A stretch of DNA of 64,000 bases, from assembly GCF_041929845.1 (NCBI RefSeq), contig NZ_JBHEEH010000001.1, positions 992,001-1,056,000 of the forward strand. Direction: 5' to 3'. The notes beneath the pieces were generated by a model. That model made no database searches and had not been told where the DNA came from. It saw only the letters and a program-made list of their open reading frames with translations. Origin of the DNA: Paenochrobactrum pullorum. GTDB lineage: Bacteria > Pseudomonadota > Alphaproteobacteria > Rhizobiales > Rhizobiaceae. Position 1 is the first letter of the stretch, and the number at the start of each line of letters is the position of its first letter. The position numbers and the translations under genes were made by a program. This document shows positions 62,720 to 64,000 of the stretch, piece after piece.

Positions 62720-62820
62720 AAGATTAAGGCGCAATTTCTGCTATATAGGGACCATTATCGTGCTTTGCTTTAGAGAGCCTGTAATTTGTGTGCAGTTTCT
62801 AAGTGATTGGGTGAAAGTCG

Positions 62821-63291
62821 GTGTCTATGAAAGTTAATATGCCGTTCTCGGTGCCTTTTTCAGGAAAGTTCTTTTCCACATATATACTCATTGGTGCGGC
62901 CGTTATTTTGAGCGCTTGCGGAACAGATGGCAGAGCGGTGCCTGATTTGCGATCGTCTGATGTAGGATTCAATAAAAAAGATGCTGGTGTGCTAAGTGAG
63001 CTGGGTAATGGTTTGCTCGGTTCGAATGCTTTGAAACTTGCTGGTGAGGATCGTCGTAAAGCGCTGGAAGCAGAATATCGGGCGCTGGAATATTCTGCTG
63101 CCGGAAAAGCCGTGCAATGGAAAGCTTCATTTGCTTCGGCATCCGGTGAAGTGGTTGCAGCCCAAGCGTATCAGGTTGGCTCGCAAAACTGCCGTCAATA
63201 TACGCATAGCTTTAATATGGATGGTGTTCCGCAAACAGTGCGTGGTACGGCTTGCCGCAATCCGAATGGTAGTTGGACGCCGCTGACCTGA
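62821..63291 (+). CDS. Outer-membrane lipoprotein, RT0821/Lpp0805-type surface antigen family
   Basis: A 156-residue lipoprotein: hydrophobic signal with lipobox ILSAC (C33 from the GTG), then a domain with EAEYRALEYSAAGKAVQWK and NCRQYTHSFNMDGVPQTVRGTACR, which matches the 17-kDa/RT0821-type surface protein family. The start is GTG 62821 or ATG 62827. A CtrA-type site lies upstream. Confidence 0.8.
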   Translation: MSMKVNMPFSVPFSGKFFSTYILIGAAVILSACGTDGRAVPDLRSSDVGFNKKDAGVLSELGNGLLGSNALKLAGEDRRKALEAEYRALEYSAAGKAVQWKASFASASGEVVAAQAYQVGSQNCRQYTHSFNMDGVPQTVRGTACRNPNGSWTPLT

Positions 63292-63392
63292 TTTTAATAG
63301 TTAAATCTCTTAATTTGCGGCGAATTGACCTATTCACTTAAAATCGCACAGTTAAGGTTGGATTTTATATTGGTTCAGCATAAGTCTGCGCT

Positions 63393-64000
63393 ATGGAATT
63401 TTGGCTTTTTTCTGCATGTTTAACAGTTATTGCGACATTGGTTGTTTTACTGCCTTTGTCGCGTAACATTCGCACGTCTCAAACTGGCGGACAAAATGAT
63501 CTTGAAGTTTATCGGGATCAGATGTCCGAAATCGAGGCAGATGTTTCCCGTGGTATGATTGATACGCAAAGTGCTGAACAGGCGCGGCTGGAAATTGCTC
63601 GCCGCCTATTAAAGGCTGAGAAGGATGCTTCTCTTAATCGTTCAATCAGTGATAATCTCAAGACGCATAAAATACTGGCTTTTGTTGCCGTTTTATTGGT
63701 GCCTTTATTGTCTTGGGGGATTTATTCATCGGTAGGTTCTCCGGATCTGCCATCCCAACCGTTATCAAAGCGGATTGCAGTCAATCCCGAACGTGCGCCG
63801 GTCGAAGAGCTTGTCTCACAGGCAGAAGCTCATTTGGTAGAAAATCCGCAAGACGGGCGCGGCTGGAATGTACTAGCTCCGATTTATTTGCGTCTTGGTC
63901 GCGTTGATGATGCGATCAATGCTTATCGTAACTCGATCCGTTTGAATGGCGAGGACTTTGCCCTCAATTTGGGCCTGGCTGAATCACTGGTTTTGAAATC
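63393..64000 (+). CDS. ccmI: CcmI (CycH), cytochrome c maturation protein (5' part)
   Basis: The first 202 residues are in the window; the gene runs off the right edge. MEFWLFSACLTVIATLVVLL is the first membrane helix, followed by the cytoplasmic block VYRDQMSEIEADVSRGMID typical of CcmI, a second helix (ILAFVAVLLVPLLSWGIY) and the start of a periplasmic TPR domain (GWNVLAPIYLRLGRVDDAINAYR). CcmI holds apocytochromes for heme attachment. In rhizobia and Brucella, ccm genes follow feuPQ, as here. Confidence 0.9.
   Translation, partial: MEFWLFSACLTVIATLVVLLPLSRNIRTSQTGGQNDLEVYRDQMSEIEADVSRGMIDTQSAEQARLEIARRLLKAEKDASLNRSISDNLKTHKILAFVAVLLVPLLSWGIYSSVGSPDLPSQPLSKRIAVNPERAPVEELVSQAEAHLVENPQDGRGWNVLAPIYLRLGRVDDAINAYRNSIRLNGEDFALNLGLAESLVLK

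Overview
The window looks like a chromosome segment of an alphaproteobacterium of the order Hyphomicrobiales (Rhizobiales), most likely in or near the Brucellaceae/Bartonellaceae, with a moderately low GC content judged by eye. The signs are a MucR/Ros zinc-finger regulator, a feuN-feuP-feuQ locus followed by ccmI, DUF5330 and DUF1491 proteins, a complete RcGTA-type gene transfer agent (GTA) cluster, and a perfect CtrA-type site (TTAA-N7-TTAAC).

Region 1 (1-8223, + strand): the 3' part of a catabolic operon. It holds a TRAP transporter (end of DctM; DctP), a 3-hydroxyacyl-CoA/carnitine-type dehydrogenase, two tandem extradiol-type VOC proteins, a class II aldolase-like protein, a semialdehyde dehydrogenase, an HpaH-type hydratase and an HpaI-type aldolase, closed by a strong terminator. 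The layout resembles a meta-cleavage pathway for an aromatic acid. One VOC protein and the aldolase-like protein have lost the residues that bind metal in their families.

Region 2 (8.3-27.4 kb): tRNA-Gln; a WecA-type sugar-phosphate transferase and a FlaA1/CapD-type sugar dehydratase for surface polysaccharide; a DUF2793 fibre/spike-like protein; a metallo-beta-lactamase-fold hydrolase; a polysaccharide deacetylase; PpdK; the betI-betA-betB choline-to-betaine operon with a clear BetI-type palindrome; a class 3 asparaginase; CorA; a CynX/NimT-type MFS carrier; and a HerA-like ATPase.

Region 3 (27.4-45.2 kb): cell-envelope, redox and regulatory genes. These are an L,D-transpeptidase, iron-type SOD, two c-type cytochromes, oligopeptidase B family protein, MsrB, MucR, a stand-alone DnaA-domain-IV protein overlapping a DUF6456 gene (TAATG), SufE, DUF5330, a soluble PAS histidine kinase, a peptidoglycan-binding protein, DUF1491, DUF2336, DUF1254/DUF1214 and a class A penicillin-binding protein. 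The DnaA-like/DUF6456 pair has the layout expected of GafY/GafZ, the GTA activators known from Caulobacter.

Region 4 (45.6-60.2 kb, + strand): an RcGTA-like cluster, g1 to g15 in canonical order, tightly coupled by ATGA overlaps and without integrase, replication or lysogeny genes. Unusual points are a 33-bp tandem repeat ending in a hairpin between capsid and connector genes, an unlisted 41-codon coupled ORF between g7 and g8, and a holin-like gene right after g15 carrying an in-frame TAG. A 14-bp near-palindrome upstream of g1 (AGGAAAATAATCCT) recurs with one change upstream of the gafY-like gene (AGGATAATAATCCT), which suggests one regulon. With the DUF2793 protein, the window may therefore hold structural, activator, spike and lysis parts of one GTA system.

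Region 5 (60.2-64.0 kb, + strand): feuN-feuP-feuQ, an outer-membrane lipoprotein gene behind a CtrA-type site, and the 5' part of ccmI.
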